A stretch of DNA of 64,000 nucleotides from Lentzea alba (GTDB lineage: Bacteria > Actinomycetota > Actinomycetes > Mycobacteriales > Pseudonocardiaceae). Below are positions 1 through 8,727 of the stretch, one piece after another. The DNA lies in NCBI RefSeq assembly GCF_011067745.1, contig NZ_JAAMPJ010000003.1:434001-498000 (forward strand), in the 5' to 3' direction. A program made the translations under genes and the position numbers. Below the pieces are notes generated by a model. It had not been told where the DNA came from. It did not search any database and was given only the letters and a program-made list of their open reading frames with translations. The first letter of the stretch is position 1. Each line of letters starts with the position of its first letter.

Positions 1-395
1 ACGCCGCCGGGTTCGAGGTGGCGTGCCGCGTTCTCGAAGCAGCGCACCTGGTCGTCCTGGGTGAGCAGGTTGCAGATCGTGTTGAAAACCAGGTACACCA
101 ACGAGTACGTGCGTCCGGTGCCGACCTGCGACATGTCGCCCATCGTCACGTCGATGCCGGCGCCGCCGGGCTTCTCCCGCATTCTCGCGACCATGCCGGG
201 GGAAAGCTCGATGCCGTCCACCGCCACACCGGATTCGGCCAGGGGCAACGCGATTCGTCCGGTACCGATCGCGAACTCCAGTGCCGTCTTGCCGAATCTC
301 CCGAGGAACCGCACGGTGTCGGCCTCGTCGCCGCGCAGCGTGTTGTCGTAGGTCTTCGCCGTTTCGGAACTGAAACTCGGGTTGAATCCCTTCAC
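1..395 (-). CDS. Class I SAM-dependent methyltransferase, 3'-truncated by window edge
   Basis: Read on the minus strand, the frame gives an N-terminal segment ending at the window edge. It contains a glycine-rich nucleotide-binding loop (FAIGTGRIALPLAESG) about 45 residues in, an acidic residue at the end of the second strand (VDGIELSPGM), and a further stretch VYLVFNTICNLLTQDDQ that resembles the post-IV region of Methyltransf_11/25 proteins. These are the hallmarks of a small-molecule class I methyltransferase; the substrate cannot be inferred. I place the start at a GTG at 395, with an in-frame GTG at 404 as alternative; neither has a strong Shine-Dalgarno sequence. It is divergent from the DinB gene that starts at 448. 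Only about 130 codons are visible. Confidence 0.75.
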   Translation of the reverse strand, partial: MKGFNPSFSSETAKTYDNTLRGDEADTVRFLGRFGKTALEFAIGTGRIALPLAESGVAVDGIELSPGMVARMREKPGGAGIDVTMGDMSQVGTGRTYSLVYLVFNTICNLLTQDDQVRCFENAARHLEPGG

Positions 396-447
396 CCGAC
401 CCACGCTAGACCCGGCCGCCACCGAGTTTTCGGACTAGGATTTCGAT

Positions 448-1194
448 GTGGACATCACTGGGGAAGACCTGCGGGATTCACGGTTCGAGTTCGTCGACCT
501 GACCGGTGCGACGTTCCGCGAGGCCAAGCTGGACCGGGTCGTGATGCGCGGTGTCGAAGTGCTCGATCTCGACATCGACGGGTACATCGGCAAACTGGTG
601 GTCAACGGGGTGGACGTCGCGCCGCTGGTCGAGGCCGAGCTCGACCGCCGGTACCCGGAGCGGCCCAAGATGCGGCCGACGGACGCAGCGGGCTACCGCG
701 AGGCGTGGGAGATCATCGAACGGTTGTGGGCGGGCACGGTCGAGCGTGCCCGCGGCCTCGACCCCGAGCTGCTGCACGAGTCGGTGAACGGCGAGTTCTC
801 GTTCATCGAGACGTTGCGGCACCTGGTGTTCGCGACGGACTCGTGGATCCGGCGCGCGCTGCTCGGTGAGCCGGCGCCCTGGCATCCGCTCGGCCTCGGG
901 TGCGCCGGGATGGACGACATCCCGAACGTCCCGCGCGACCACGCGGCCCGGCCGTCGCTCGACGAGATCCTCGCGATCAGGCGCGACCGGATGGACGGGA
1001 TGCGCGACGTGCTGGCGAACCTGACCGACGAGCAGCTGGCCTCGGACACGGTGGCGGTGCTGGAACCCGAGGGCTGGCCGCCGTCGAAGAGCTATCCCGT
1101 GGCCAGGTGCCTGCGCTGCATCCTCAACGAGGAGTGGCAGCACCGGCTCTTCGCCGAACGCGACCTCGACCTCCTGACCGCACGTCCCGCGTGA
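448..1194 (+). CDS. DinB-family protein with pentapeptide-like N-terminus
   Basis: 248 residues starting at GTG. Roughly the first 60 residues read like a short pentapeptide-repeat segment (LRDSRFEFVDLTGATF..AKLDRVVMRGVEV). The remainder is a four-helix DinB-type fold with conserved histidines in FIETLRHLVFATDSW and near the C-terminus (EEWQHRLFAERDL), spaced as in metal-binding DinB proteins. Family knowledge: actinobacterial DinB proteins include mycothiol-dependent transferases and detoxification enzymes. The exact reaction here is unknown, and the pentapeptide segment could be a protein-interaction add-on. It stands alone between a divergent methyltransferase and a convergent FAD oxidoreductase gene. 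Confidence 0.75.
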   Translation: MDITGEDLRDSRFEFVDLTGATFREAKLDRVVMRGVEVLDLDIDGYIGKLVVNGVDVAPLVEAELDRRYPERPKMRPTDAAGYREAWEIIERLWAGTVERARGLDPELLHESVNGEFSFIETLRHLVFATDSWIRRALLGEPAPWHPLGLGCAGMDDIPNVPRDHAARPSLDEILAIRRDRMDGMRDVLANLTDEQLASDTVAVLEPEGWPPSKSYPVARCLRCILNEEWQHRLFAERDLDLLTARPA

Positions 1195-1251
1195 TCGGCA
1201 GGCGCCCCGGCAGTGCGCGGAAGCTCACGGACCTCTCGCGGTCGACGCGGA

Positions 1252-2505
1252 TCAGCGGAAGCGGAACGGCTCCAGCACGCTCGGCCGCCGCCCGCTGAGG
1301 TAGTACTCGGCGAGTGCCTTCCCGGTCGCCGGTCCCAGCGTCACCCCGAGCATCCCGTGCCCGGTCGCCACGAACACGTTGTCGTGCTTCGGCGTCCGGT
1401 CGATCACCGGGAGCCCGTCGGCGAGGAACGGCCGCCCGCCCACCCACGGATCGCGGATCCGGCGCGGCAGGTCGTCCGGATCGTCGAACCACGCCCCGAG
1501 GTAGTGCCTGCTGGCCTTGGCGATCGCGACCACCCGCCGCCAGTCCAGCTTCCGGTTGTTGCCGCTGAGCTCCATCGTCCCGGCGATCCGGGTGGACCCG
1601 TTCATCGGCGACGCCACCACCCGCCGGTCCCCGAAGTACAACGCGTGCCTCGGCGCCGGGTCGAGGTCGACCGTGAAGCTGTACCCCTTGCCCGCCTGCA
1701 TCGACAGCCGCACCCCCAGTGAGGCCAGCAGTCGCTGCGACCACATCCCGGCCGCCACGACCACGCCCGAACACCGCAGATCGCCCTCGGACGTGTGCAC
1801 GACCCGGACCCGGTCGCCGCCGGAGAACCCGTTCACGGCGACGTTCTCCCGCACCTGCCCGCCGGCGTTCCGCACTGCCCGGGCCAGCGATTCCACCAGC
1901 CGGACCGGGTCGACCACGCCCTCGCCCTCCACCAGGTAGGAGGCCTGGACACGAGGTGACAGGGCGGGGTCCAGCAGTGCCGCGTCCGGCCCCAGCGTCA
2001 CCCCCGAGGGCATCGCGTAGTTGCCGTCCGCCATCGACCGCTGCACGTCCAGGTGATGCCGTGCCTCCGCGGCCGAGAGGAACGCGTGCACCATTCCCGG
2101 TCGCCGCAACGTGGTCTGCACGCCGTCGGAGGCGAGCTGGTCGAACAGGTCGAACGTCGGTGCGTTCAACGCCGTCACGGCCTCATATCCGTGCCGGAAC
2201 CCGGCCCGCGTGCTGCTGCGCCACATCCGCCACAGCCACACGAGAAAGCTGGAGTCGACCGGCGGCCGCAGGTACAGCGGCGAGTCCGGTTTTCCCAGCG
2301 ACCGCAAGGCGAAGCGGGTCACGCCGGGCGCGGGCACCGGCGCGGAGTGCGAGAGGCACACCCAGCCCGCGTTGCCCCACGACGCACCGGAACCGAGTGC
2401 GGATCGTTCCACGACCTCCACCGCGACCCCTGCGGACGTCAGGTAGTGCGCCACGCTCAGGCCGACGACGCCGCCTCCGACGACAACCATCGGATCGGAG
2501 CTCAT
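1252..2505 (-). CDS. FAD-dependent D-amino-acid dehydrogenase/oxidase-like protein (DadA family)
   Basis: 417 residues. The N-terminus carries the Rossmann FAD motif VVGGGVVGLSVAHYL and an acidic residue at the end of strand 2 (VEVVERS). The sequence GSGASWGNAGWV is typical of DAO-family enzymes. The C-terminal region has GMLGVTLGPATGKALAEY, the second FAD-contact element seen in DadA. It oxidatively deaminates an amino acid or a secondary amine; DadA-type enzymes pass electrons to the membrane rather than to oxygen. The start codon overlaps the stop of the ABC ATPase by four bases (ATGA), so it is the last gene of an amino-acid uptake operon (substrate-binding protein, permease, ATPase, oxidase). 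The operon implies that the imported amino acid is the substrate, which I infer to be a D- or imino acid. Confidence 0.85.
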   Translation of the reverse strand: MSSDPMVVVGGGVVGLSVAHYLTSAGVAVEVVERSALGSGASWGNAGWVCLSHSAPVPAPGVTRFALRSLGKPDSPLYLRPPVDSSFLVWLWRMWRSSTRAGFRHGYEAVTALNAPTFDLFDQLASDGVQTTLRRPGMVHAFLSAAEARHHLDVQRSMADGNYAMPSGVTLGPDAALLDPALSPRVQASYLVEGEGVVDPVRLVESLARAVRNAGGQVRENVAVNGFSGGDRVRVVHTSEGDLRCSGVVVAAGMWSQRLLASLGVRLSMQAGKGYSFTVDLDPAPRHALYFGDRRVVASPMNGSTRIAGTMELSGNNRKLDWRRVVAIAKASRHYLGAWFDDPDDLPRRIRDPWVGGRPFLADGLPVIDRTPKHDNVFVATGHGMLGVTLGPATGKALAEYYLSGRRPSVLEPFRFR

Positions 2506-3272
2506 GATCCCCCTTCGCGGGTGAAGTGCGTCAGGAACTCCCTGGTCCGCGGCGACCGCGGGTTCGTCAGCACCTGCGCCGGCGCGCCCTCCTCGGTGAT
2601 CTTGCCCGCGTCCACGAACACGACGTGGTCCGCGACCTCCCTGGCGAACGCCAGTTCGTGCGTCACCAGCACCATCGTGATGCCGGTCGCCGCGAGCTCC
2701 CGCATCACCAGCAACACCTCGCCGGTCGACTCGGGGTCCAAAGAGGACGTCGGCTCGTCGAACAGCAGCACCGACGGCCGCAGCGCCAGGGCCCGTGCGA
2801 TCGCCACCCGTTGCTGCTCACCGCCGGACATCTGCTCCGGATAGGCGGTGGCCCGGTGCGCGAGGCGGACCCGGCGCAACAACGTCACGGCACGTTCCAG
2901 CGCCTCCTGCTCCGGCACACCCGCGTCGAGCGGTGCCAGCATCACGTTCTCGATCGCGGTGAGGTGCGGGAAGAGGTTGAACCGCTGGAACACCATCCCG
3001 ACCGACCGCCGCAGCTTCGGCAGGTCGGTGCACACCGCGCCGTCCGCGAAGATCGGCGCGCCGTCGACCGCGATCGTGCCGCTGTCCGGGCGTTCCAGCA
3101 GGTTCAGGCAGCGCAACAACGTGGTCTTGCCGCCACCGGACGAGCCGATGATCGCGGTGATCGTGGCCTGCCGGACCGCGAGCGACACGTCGTCGAGCAC
3201 CAGCCGTCCGTGGAACGACTTGCTCAGCCCGCTGATCGTCAGCACGTCGTGCTGAGCCAGTACTTCCGTCAC
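2502..3272 (-). CDS. Polar amino acid ABC transporter ATP-binding protein
   Basis: About 256 residues, starting at a GTG that overlaps the permease stop (GTGA, four bases). It has Walker A GSSGGGKTT, the Q-loop region GMVFQRFNLFPH, the signature MSGGEQQRVAIARAL, Walker B VLLFDEPTSSLDPE and the switch histidine in LVTHE. The LFPHLTAIENV segment is typical of the GlnQ/HisP subfamily, so this is the motor of a polar amino-acid importer. It is translationally coupled on both sides, to the permease upstream and to the DadA-like oxidase downstream. No key residue is missing. Confidence 0.93.
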   Translation of the reverse strand: MTEVLAQHDVLTISGLSKSFHGRLVLDDVSLAVRQATITAIIGSSGGGKTTLLRCLNLLERPDSGTIAVDGAPIFADGAVCTDLPKLRRSVGMVFQRFNLFPHLTAIENVMLAPLDAGVPEQEALERAVTLLRRVRLAHRATAYPEQMSGGEQQRVAIARALALRPSVLLFDEPTSSLDPESTGEVLLVMRELAATGITMVLVTHELAFAREVADHVVFVDAGKITEEGAPAQVLTNPRSPRTREFLTHFTREGGS

Positions 3273-3988
3273 GCCGGCACCTCCAGCAGTTCGCGCGCCG
3301 CACGCAACCGGCGCCGGCGGGTCGGGGAGAGCGGCACACCGGCGTGGATCCGCCGTTCCAGCCACAGCAACCCCTGCGAGAGCGGGTAGCAGAGCACGAA
3401 GTAGATCGCCGCGATCACCAGGTAGACCTCCAGCGCGCGGAACGTGGCCGAGGTGATCAGCCGGCCCTGCGACATCAGCTCGGCCGCGGAGATCGTGACC
3501 AGCAACGACGTCGACTTCAGCAGATCGACCAGCATGGTGTTCGTGCCGGGCAACGCCAGCCGCATCGCCTGCGGGAACACGACCTTCCGGAACGTCGAGA
3601 GCTTGCCCAGACCGAGCGCCGACGCGGCCTCCTGCTGTCCGTTGTGGACACCGTTGATCGCCGACCGGAAGATCTCCGAGAGGTAGGCGGCGTAGAACAG
3701 GACCAGGCTGAGCGTGCCCGCCTGGAACGCGTCCAGCTTCAGCCCGACCGACCCGAGCCCGAAGTAGGTCAGGAAGATGACCGCGAGCAACGGCACGTTC
3801 TTGAACAGTTCGGTGTAGATCAGCGCCGGAATCCGCAGCGCTTTGAGCGTGCTCAGCCGCAGCAACGCCACCGCGAGCCCGAGCAGCGCGGCTCCGGCGA
3901 AGCCCGCCACCGTGTAGGACACCGTCTTCAACAAGCCTTCCCAGAGGTCGGTGGAGTACTCCGACCAAGGCACTTCGAACATGCGCAA
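3269..3988 (-). CDS. Polar amino acid ABC transporter permease (HisM/GlnP type)
   Basis: 239 residues with about five hydrophobic segments and the cytoplasmic EAA-type loop (EAASALGLGKLSTFRKVVFPQAMRLALPG given here in two overlapping parts: EAASALGLGKLSTF and RKVVFPQAMRLALPG), which docks onto the ATPase. Only one permease gene is present, so the channel is presumably a homodimer, as in several glutamine-type importers. The ATG at 3988 is used here; ATG at 3982 would remove two residues. It lies four bases downstream of the binding-protein gene and overlaps the ATPase gene. Confidence 0.92.
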   Translation of the reverse strand: MRMFEVPWSEYSTDLWEGLLKTVSYTVAGFAGAALLGLAVALLRLSTLKALRIPALIYTELFKNVPLLAVIFLTYFGLGSVGLKLDAFQAGTLSLVLFYAAYLSEIFRSAINGVHNGQQEAASALGLGKLSTFRKVVFPQAMRLALPGTNTMLVDLLKSTSLLVTISAAELMSQGRLITSATFRALEVYLVIAAIYFVLCYPLSQGLLWLERRIHAGVPLSPTRRRRLRAARELLEVPA

Positions 3989-3992
3989 CCCC

Positions 3993-4895
3993 CTAGATCG
4001 AAGGCGGAGTCCAGTCCGCGGGCCGGTCGACGCCGCGGCGCAGCGGTGCGATGTGCGCGGCGGGCTTGAGGAACTGATCGGGATCGCCGCCGAACTTCTC
4101 GATGAGCTTCGTCATCTCACCGCTCGCGTACATCGCGCGGATCTCCTTGGAGATGGCCGCCTCCAGTGCGGTCGCCTGCTTGGGCAGGTAGAAGCTCGTC
4201 ATGTAAGAGCGGAAGTACTCGTACTCGGGCTTGGCCTTCACCTGGTCGTCGGTCGGCGGCGTCAGGTACTGGGTCTTGATGCCGAGGTCCGGCCGGGCCT
4301 GCTGCGCGGCGATGATGATCAACGGGTCGAGGAACCCGACGTCCGCCCGGCCGGCGCCGAGGTCGTCGATCACGCCGTTGCCGTCCGGGTAGGCCTGCAG
4401 CTTCGCGCCCGGCACCGCCTGGATCGACTTCACCCACACGTAGCCCTCGACCGTGCCGAGTCGCAGGCCCTCGAGGTCCTTGACCGTTTTGTAGGTCTTG
4501 TCGGACTTCACCGCCATCGCGGGCGGTGAGTAGTAAGGCGGGTCGGTGAACAGACCCTGCTTCTGCCGTTCGGCCGACCACGCGACACCGCCGATGGTGA
4601 TGTCGACCCGCTGCGACTGGACGCCTGCGAGCATGCCGGCGAAGTCGGTGACCTCCGGTTGCACCTTCAGGTTCAGCTTCGCCGCGACGGCGTTGAGGAT
4701 CTCGCTGTCCAGCCCGCTGAGCTGGCGGTCCTTGTAGTCGGTGTAGGGCGCGTAGGGCTGGATGGCGACCTTCAGCACGCCCGGTTCGATGGTGCCCAGC
4801 TCCGAGTTCGCGGCCGCCCCGGACGAGCAGGCGGCCAACGTGAGACCGGTGACCAGGGCGAGCCCTGCGGTTTTGAGCACAGCGGTTCTCGTCAT
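3993..4895 (-). CDS. Amino acid ABC transporter substrate-binding lipoprotein
   Basis: 300 residues. A lipoprotein signal peptide ends in the lipobox LAAC at about residue 23, after a positively charged start and a hydrophobic core. The mature part is an SBP_bac_3 domain: VLKVAIQPYAPYTDYKD, then DFAGMLAGVQSQRVDITIGG and TDPPYYSPPAMAV, the usual first-lobe landmarks. It delivers an amino acid to the permease and ATPase encoded downstream. As first gene of the operon it faces the CdaR-type regulator gene; the shared intergenic region (4896-5016) must hold its promoter. Ligand specificity cannot be read from the sequence. The DadA-like oxidase in the operon hints at a D-amino or imino acid. Confidence 0.92.
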   Translation of the reverse strand: MTRTAVLKTAGLALVTGLTLAACSSGAAANSELGTIEPGVLKVAIQPYAPYTDYKDRQLSGLDSEILNAVAAKLNLKVQPEVTDFAGMLAGVQSQRVDITIGGVAWSAERQKQGLFTDPPYYSPPAMAVKSDKTYKTVKDLEGLRLGTVEGYVWVKSIQAVPGAKLQAYPDGNGVIDDLGAGRADVGFLDPLIIIAAQQARPDLGIKTQYLTPPTDDQVKAKPEYEYFRSYMTSFYLPKQATALEAAISKEIRAMYASGEMTKLIEKFGGDPDQFLKPAAHIAPLRRGVDRPADWTPPSI

Positions 4896-5016
4896 GGCGC
4901 ACGTCCTTACTGGCTATGAGGTGGCACACACCGTAAGCCCGTTCGGACCAAAGGTCACTGGACAACCTGACCAGAACTTCTCGGTGATTCGGGGCGGGTG
5001 GTCGTACGATTCGTAC

Positions 5017-6081
5017 GTGCTGACCGGATCGATCGCTCAGGAGATCGCGGCCGACACGAGCGCGATCATCGGGTTCAACGTGTTGATCACCGACCGGGAC
5101 GGTGTCGTGATCGGCAGTGGTGACCCCGGCCGCGTCGGGTCGTTCCACGAGGCGTCCGTGGAGGTCGTGCGCCGGGTGCGGGCGATGAGCCACGGCCCGG
5201 AGGCCGCGCGCCGGTTGTCGGGGGTCGAACCGGGCATCACGTTGCCGTTGGTGCTCAACGGCGAGGCGGTCGGCACAGTCGGCATCACCGGTTCGCCGGA
5301 CCAGGTCGAACGGTTCGGTCGCCTGGTGCGCAACCAGACCGAGATCCTGCTGCGCGAGTCCGTGCTGCTGTCGTCGCGGCTGTTCCGCGAGAAGGCGGTC
5401 GAGGACCTCCTGCGGGATGTGGCGCACTTCGATCCCGCCACCGCGGATCCGGGCATGCTGACGTTCCGCGGCGACGACCTCGGTTATGACCTGCGGTTGC
5501 CGCGTGTCGCGGTCGTGGTGGAGACGTCGGCCGAGCCCGCTTTGGTGTTGCGGCGGTTGCGGAAGGCTTTCGTCGACCCCCAGGACGTGATCGGGCGAGG
5601 TGGCTCCGGGCGGTTCGTGGTGCTGCACAAGGACAACGGCACGATCCCCGCGGTTGACCTGGAGTGTTCGGTCGGCGTCGGCGGACGTGCCTGCGGGGTG
5701 CCGGCTCTGCATGATTCCTATGTGGACGCTTCGACCGCGCTGTACCTCGCGGCCCGGTTGCCGGGTTCTTCCGGCGTCGTGCACATCGACGATCTGCGGG
5801 TGCACGAGCTGGTCGCTTCCAGTGGCGCGCGGTCACGGCTGGTGCGCGCGTTGATCGGGCAGTTGCGGGAACAGCCCGACTGGCCGATGCTGCGGGTGAC
5901 GATCGTGGAGTGGTGCGAAAGCGGGTTCAACCTGGTGCGCGCCGCGGCGGCGTTGAGCATCCACCGCAACACGTTGATCTACCGGCTGGGCAAGATCGAG
6001 GACGCCGGGCTGAAGGTGCGTGACCCGCGGACGGCGTTGAAGCTCTACCTGGCCTGCGTGGCCGATGTGCTGGGCCCGTGA
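5017..6081 (+). CDS. CdaR-family transcriptional regulator (diacid-recognition domain, PucR-type C-terminal HTH)
   Basis: About 354 residues from a GTG at 5017. The open frame extends further upstream, but the family begins at this point. Residues 1-130 match the sugar-diacid recognition domain (FNVLITDRDGVVIGSGDPGR followed by a conserved histidine). The last ~60 residues contain the PucR/CdaR helix-turn-helix (FNLVRAAAALSIHRNTLIYR). The middle part is a degenerate GGDEF-like region. In Gram-positives such regulators sense organic acids or amino-acid-derived ligands. It is divergent from the amino-acid transporter and DadA-like operon, so that operon is its probable target (inference). Confidence 0.85.
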   Translation: MLTGSIAQEIAADTSAIIGFNVLITDRDGVVIGSGDPGRVGSFHEASVEVVRRVRAMSHGPEAARRLSGVEPGITLPLVLNGEAVGTVGITGSPDQVERFGRLVRNQTEILLRESVLLSSRLFREKAVEDLLRDVAHFDPATADPGMLTFRGDDLGYDLRLPRVAVVVETSAEPALVLRRLRKAFVDPQDVIGRGGSGRFVVLHKDNGTIPAVDLECSVGVGGRACGVPALHDSYVDASTALYLAARLPGSSGVVHIDDLRVHELVASSGARSRLVRALIGQLREQPDWPMLRVTIVEWCESGFNLVRAAAALSIHRNTLIYRLGKIEDAGLKVRDPRTALKLYLACVADVLGP

Positions 6082-6164
6082 AAGCTGTTACGTTGAGGAT
6101 CGTGCCGGACTTCAAGCTGCCGCTCTACGGCGCTGACACCGAACGCGGCGACCTCGCTCCCTGA
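6078..6164 (+). CDS. Possible 28-residue leader peptide
   Basis: A GTG that overlaps the CdaR-type stop codon (GTGA) opens a 28-codon frame. It ends 53 bases before the adenosine-deaminase-family gene. The peptide is unrecognised (starts MKAVTLRIVPDF, ends RGDLAP). The stop-start overlap makes translation plausible, but there is no homology evidence and it could be chance. Confidence 0.2.
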   Translation: MKAVTLRIVPDFKLPLYGADTERGDLAP

Positions 6165-6217
6165 GTCGCCGTCGTTCTCGTCCGTCACCCATCACACGTT
6201 TCGCAGGGAGCTTTGCC

Positions 6218-7234
6218 ATGCGTTCGTTCATCCACGCGCTGCCGAAGGTCGAGCTGCACGTCCACCTCGTCGGCTCGGCCGGCGTCGACACGGTCCTGGA
6301 ACTCGCCCGCCGCCACCCGTCGGCCGGTGTGCCGACCGACCGGGACGAGCTGGCCCGGTTCTACGCGTTCCGGGACTTCGACCACTTCCTGAAGGTCTAC
6401 TGGGCGGTCCAGTCGATGCTGGAGGACCGCCATGACATCCACACCCTCGTCGTCGGCCTGGCCCGTGAGCTCGCCGCGCAGAACGTCCGGTACGCCGAGG
6501 TCACCGTGACGCCGTACAACCACCTGCTGGACGGCATGTCCGGCGACGAACTCCTCGCCGGGCTCGCCTCCGGGCGTTCCAGCGCCGCCGGCCTGGGAGT
6601 GGAACTGGCCTGGTGCTTCGACATCCCGGGCGAGAAGGGCCTGGCCGGGGCGAGGGAAACGCTTGCGTTCGCGGTGACCGAGCGTCCCGACGGCCTGGTC
6701 TCCTTCGGCCTCGGCGGACCCGAGGCCGGCGTCGGCCGCGCCCAGTTCGCGCCGTTCTTCGACGCCGCAAGGGCCGCGGGCCTGCACTCGGTGCCACATG
6801 CGGGGGAGACCAGCGGTCCGGAGACGATCTGGGCCGCGGTCCGGGACCTGCGCGCCGAGCGGATCGGGCACGGCACGAGCTGCGTCGAGGACCCGGCCCT
6901 GCTGGAACACCTGGCGCTGAAGGGAATCGTGCTGGAGGTGTGCCCGACCTCGAACGTGCGCACACGACAGGTGGCGTCGATCTCGGCGCACCCCGTGCGG
7001 CAGATGCTCGCCGCCGGGGTGGTGGTCACGCTGAACACCGACGACCCGCCGTTCTTCGGCGCCACACTGGAAGGCGAGTATCTGGAGGTGGCGTCGGCGC
7101 TCGACCTCGGGCACGCGGACGTGGCGCGGCTGGCGGAGAACGCCGTGCTGGCGTCCTTCCTGCCGAACTCGCGCAAGACCGAGCTGCTGGAGGAGATCGC
7201 CGCGGTGCAAGCCCCGGCAGCGGGGTTCAGGTGA
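6218..7234 (+). CDS. Adenosine deaminase family protein
   Basis: 338 residues with a good Shine-Dalgarno (GCAGGGAG) seven bases before ATG. All zinc and catalytic motifs of the amidohydrolase-type adenosine deaminases are visible: KVELHVHL (H14, H16), HAGE (H194, catalytic E197), RIGHGT (H218) and NTDDPP (D275, D276). The enzyme hydrolytically deaminates adenosine or a related adenine nucleoside. Actinomycete relatives include aminodeoxyfutalosine deaminases of menaquinone biosynthesis, which cannot be separated from true adenosine deaminases by motif alone; no menaquinone genes are nearby. The 3' end overlaps the convergent isochorismatase-family gene by eight bases. Confidence 0.88.
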   Translation: MRSFIHALPKVELHVHLVGSAGVDTVLELARRHPSAGVPTDRDELARFYAFRDFDHFLKVYWAVQSMLEDRHDIHTLVVGLARELAAQNVRYAEVTVTPYNHLLDGMSGDELLAGLASGRSSAAGLGVELAWCFDIPGEKGLAGARETLAFAVTERPDGLVSFGLGGPEAGVGRAQFAPFFDAARAAGLHSVPHAGETSGPETIWAAVRDLRAERIGHGTSCVEDPALLEHLALKGIVLEVCPTSNVRTRQVASISAHPVRQMLAAGVVVTLNTDDPPFFGATLEGEYLEVASALDLGHADVARLAENAVLASFLPNSRKTELLEEIAAVQAPAAGFR

Positions 7235-7754
7235 AGATCGTGCCTGATGAGCGCACCGTCACGGTGCCACCGGGGTGGATCATCGCGCTGAGCAACCGGT
7301 TGTGCCGCCGGACGATCTGCTCGGCGGTGAGACCGGCCTCGGGGTCGCCGGTCGCCGCCGTCGAGTGGCCGTCCTCGACCAGCACCACGTCGAACTCACG
7401 GCTCACGGCGGCCCGCGCGGTCGCGTCCACGCAGTAGTCGGTGGCCACGCCCGTCAGCACGATGGTGTCGACGTCCTTGAGGAGGGTCGCGAGGTCGCTG
7501 CGGTAGAAGCCGTCCGTCGCGGACTTCTGGACCACGAAGTCCTGCGGCTGCAGGCGAAGGCGCGCGCTGAGCCGTGTGCCCGGCGCTTCGGGTGCGAACA
7601 TCGCGCCGCCGACCTGTTGCAACGCCACGACCGGCACGCCGTGGGCACGGGCTCGGTCGGCGAGGTCGGCGATCAGGTCCGCCAACTCCGCGCCCCGCCA
7701 GATGAAGGGGATCAGCACCTCTTGCACGTCGACGATCACGAGCGCCGGCTTCAT
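7227..7754 (-). CDS. Isochorismatase-family cysteine hydrolase
   Basis: 175 residues with the family triad: D9 in VIVDVQ, K77 in VVQKSATDGF and C108 in GVATDYCVDAT, the last preceded by the expected cis-peptide-type loop. Such enzymes hydrolyse amides or vinyl ethers (nicotinamide, N-carbamoyl compounds, isochorismate). The short length and C-x-D-A-T context favour a nicotinamidase or amidase rather than a siderophore isochorismatase. It is convergent with the adenosine-deaminase-family gene and overlaps its end, so a shared nucleoside or nicotinamide salvage role is possible but unproven. Confidence 0.85.
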   Translation of the reverse strand: MKPALVIVDVQEVLIPFIWRGAELADLIADLADRARAHGVPVVALQQVGGAMFAPEAPGTRLSARLRLQPQDFVVQKSATDGFYRSDLATLLKDVDTIVLTGVATDYCVDATARAAVSREFDVVLVEDGHSTAATGDPEAGLTAEQIVRRHNRLLSAMIHPGGTVTVRSSGTIFT

Positions 7755-7833
7755 CCGGCCACGCTATCGGAGTTCGGCGGCGGAGCGCGGGGTGTCTGGG
7801 GCAGGATGGGGGAACATCAACATTGGGGGTTTT

Positions 7834-8703
7834 GTGAAACGAACGCTCGTCGTCCTCACAGCCGTTCTGGCCGCGCTCGGGATCGCTCCCACGGCCAACG
7901 CCGCGCGCACCACGTCGCTCGTGGTGCTCGGCGACTCCTACGCGTCCGGCACGGGAGCCGGCGCTTATCAGGACGGAACCGCCGGCAACTGCTGGCGCAG
8001 CAACAACTCCTACGGCGAACTGGTGGCCGCCCGCCTGCGCGCCGCCGGCCGGCTCGGCTCGTTCACGAACGTGAGCTGCAGTGGCGCCGCCACCGCGGAC
8101 TTCTCCCGTCCGTTCAAGGACCGTCCGGCCCAGCTCGACGCTCTGAAGCGCGACACCAACCTGGTGCTGCTCACCGTGGGTACCAACGACATCGACTACG
8201 CGACCTATGGCGGCATCTGCATCCAGGCGGACTGCACCGGTGCTCCGACCGACGCGATTCTGGCCAAGCTGCCCCAGATGGGCGGCAACGTCACCGCGCT
8301 GCTCACCGAGATCCACAAGCGCAGCCCGTACGCCCGGATCGTGGTCGTGGGCTACGGCCGTCAGGTGTCCCCTTCGGTCAACCCGCCCGGCGCCACCCTC
8401 GACCCGATTTGCGGCGACGGCATCCTCACCACCTCGGAACGCAGTGAGGGCAACAAGGTGGCCGACGGCCTCGACGCCACCCTGCGCTCCGCGGTGATCG
8501 CGGCCGCGCGCAAGTACGTGCCCGTCACGTACGCCAGCCCGTTCTCCCGTCCCGACACCTTCGACGGGCACGCGCTGTGCGAGGCCGGCACGCCGTTCCT
8601 GCGCGGGTTCGACGCGCTGGCACCGGGACAGGAAGGGCCGGAAGCCGTGTTCCACCCGAACCAGCAGGGCCAGGCGGCACTGGCCACGCTCGTCCGAGCC
8701 TGA
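7834..8703 (+). CDS. Secreted SGNH-family esterase/lipase
   Basis: About 289 residues from a GTG preceded by TTGGGGG. Residues 1-23 form a Sec signal peptide ending ANA-A. Block I is VVLGDSYASG with catalytic S35, block III is TVGTNDI (116-119 GTND), and the catalytic histidine is H274 in VFHPNQQGQ. Several cysteines in the mature part (near residues 53, 82 and beyond) are consistent with the disulfide-stabilised Streptomyces extracellular SGNH esterases. Acts outside the cell on ester substrates; specificity unknown. It is followed by a strong hairpin terminator. Confidence 0.9.
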   Translation: MKRTLVVLTAVLAALGIAPTANAARTTSLVVLGDSYASGTGAGAYQDGTAGNCWRSNNSYGELVAARLRAAGRLGSFTNVSCSGAATADFSRPFKDRPAQLDALKRDTNLVLLTVGTNDIDYATYGGICIQADCTGAPTDAILAKLPQMGGNVTALLTEIHKRSPYARIVVVGYGRQVSPSVNPPGATLDPICGDGILTTSERSEGNKVADGLDATLRSAVIAAARKYVPVTYASPFSRPDTFDGHALCEAGTPFLRGFDALAPGQEGPEAVFHPNQQGQAALATLVRA

Positions 8704-8727
8704 TCAGTTCGGCCTGATTCGCTGACC

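Noticed and set aside
6096..7254. Similar RIVPD/KIVPD codons after two GTGA junctions (near 6099 and 7235) considered as a repeated leader peptide.
   Set aside because: The second copy lies inside the isochorismatase-like gene on the other strand and similarity is only five residues, so it is likely chance.
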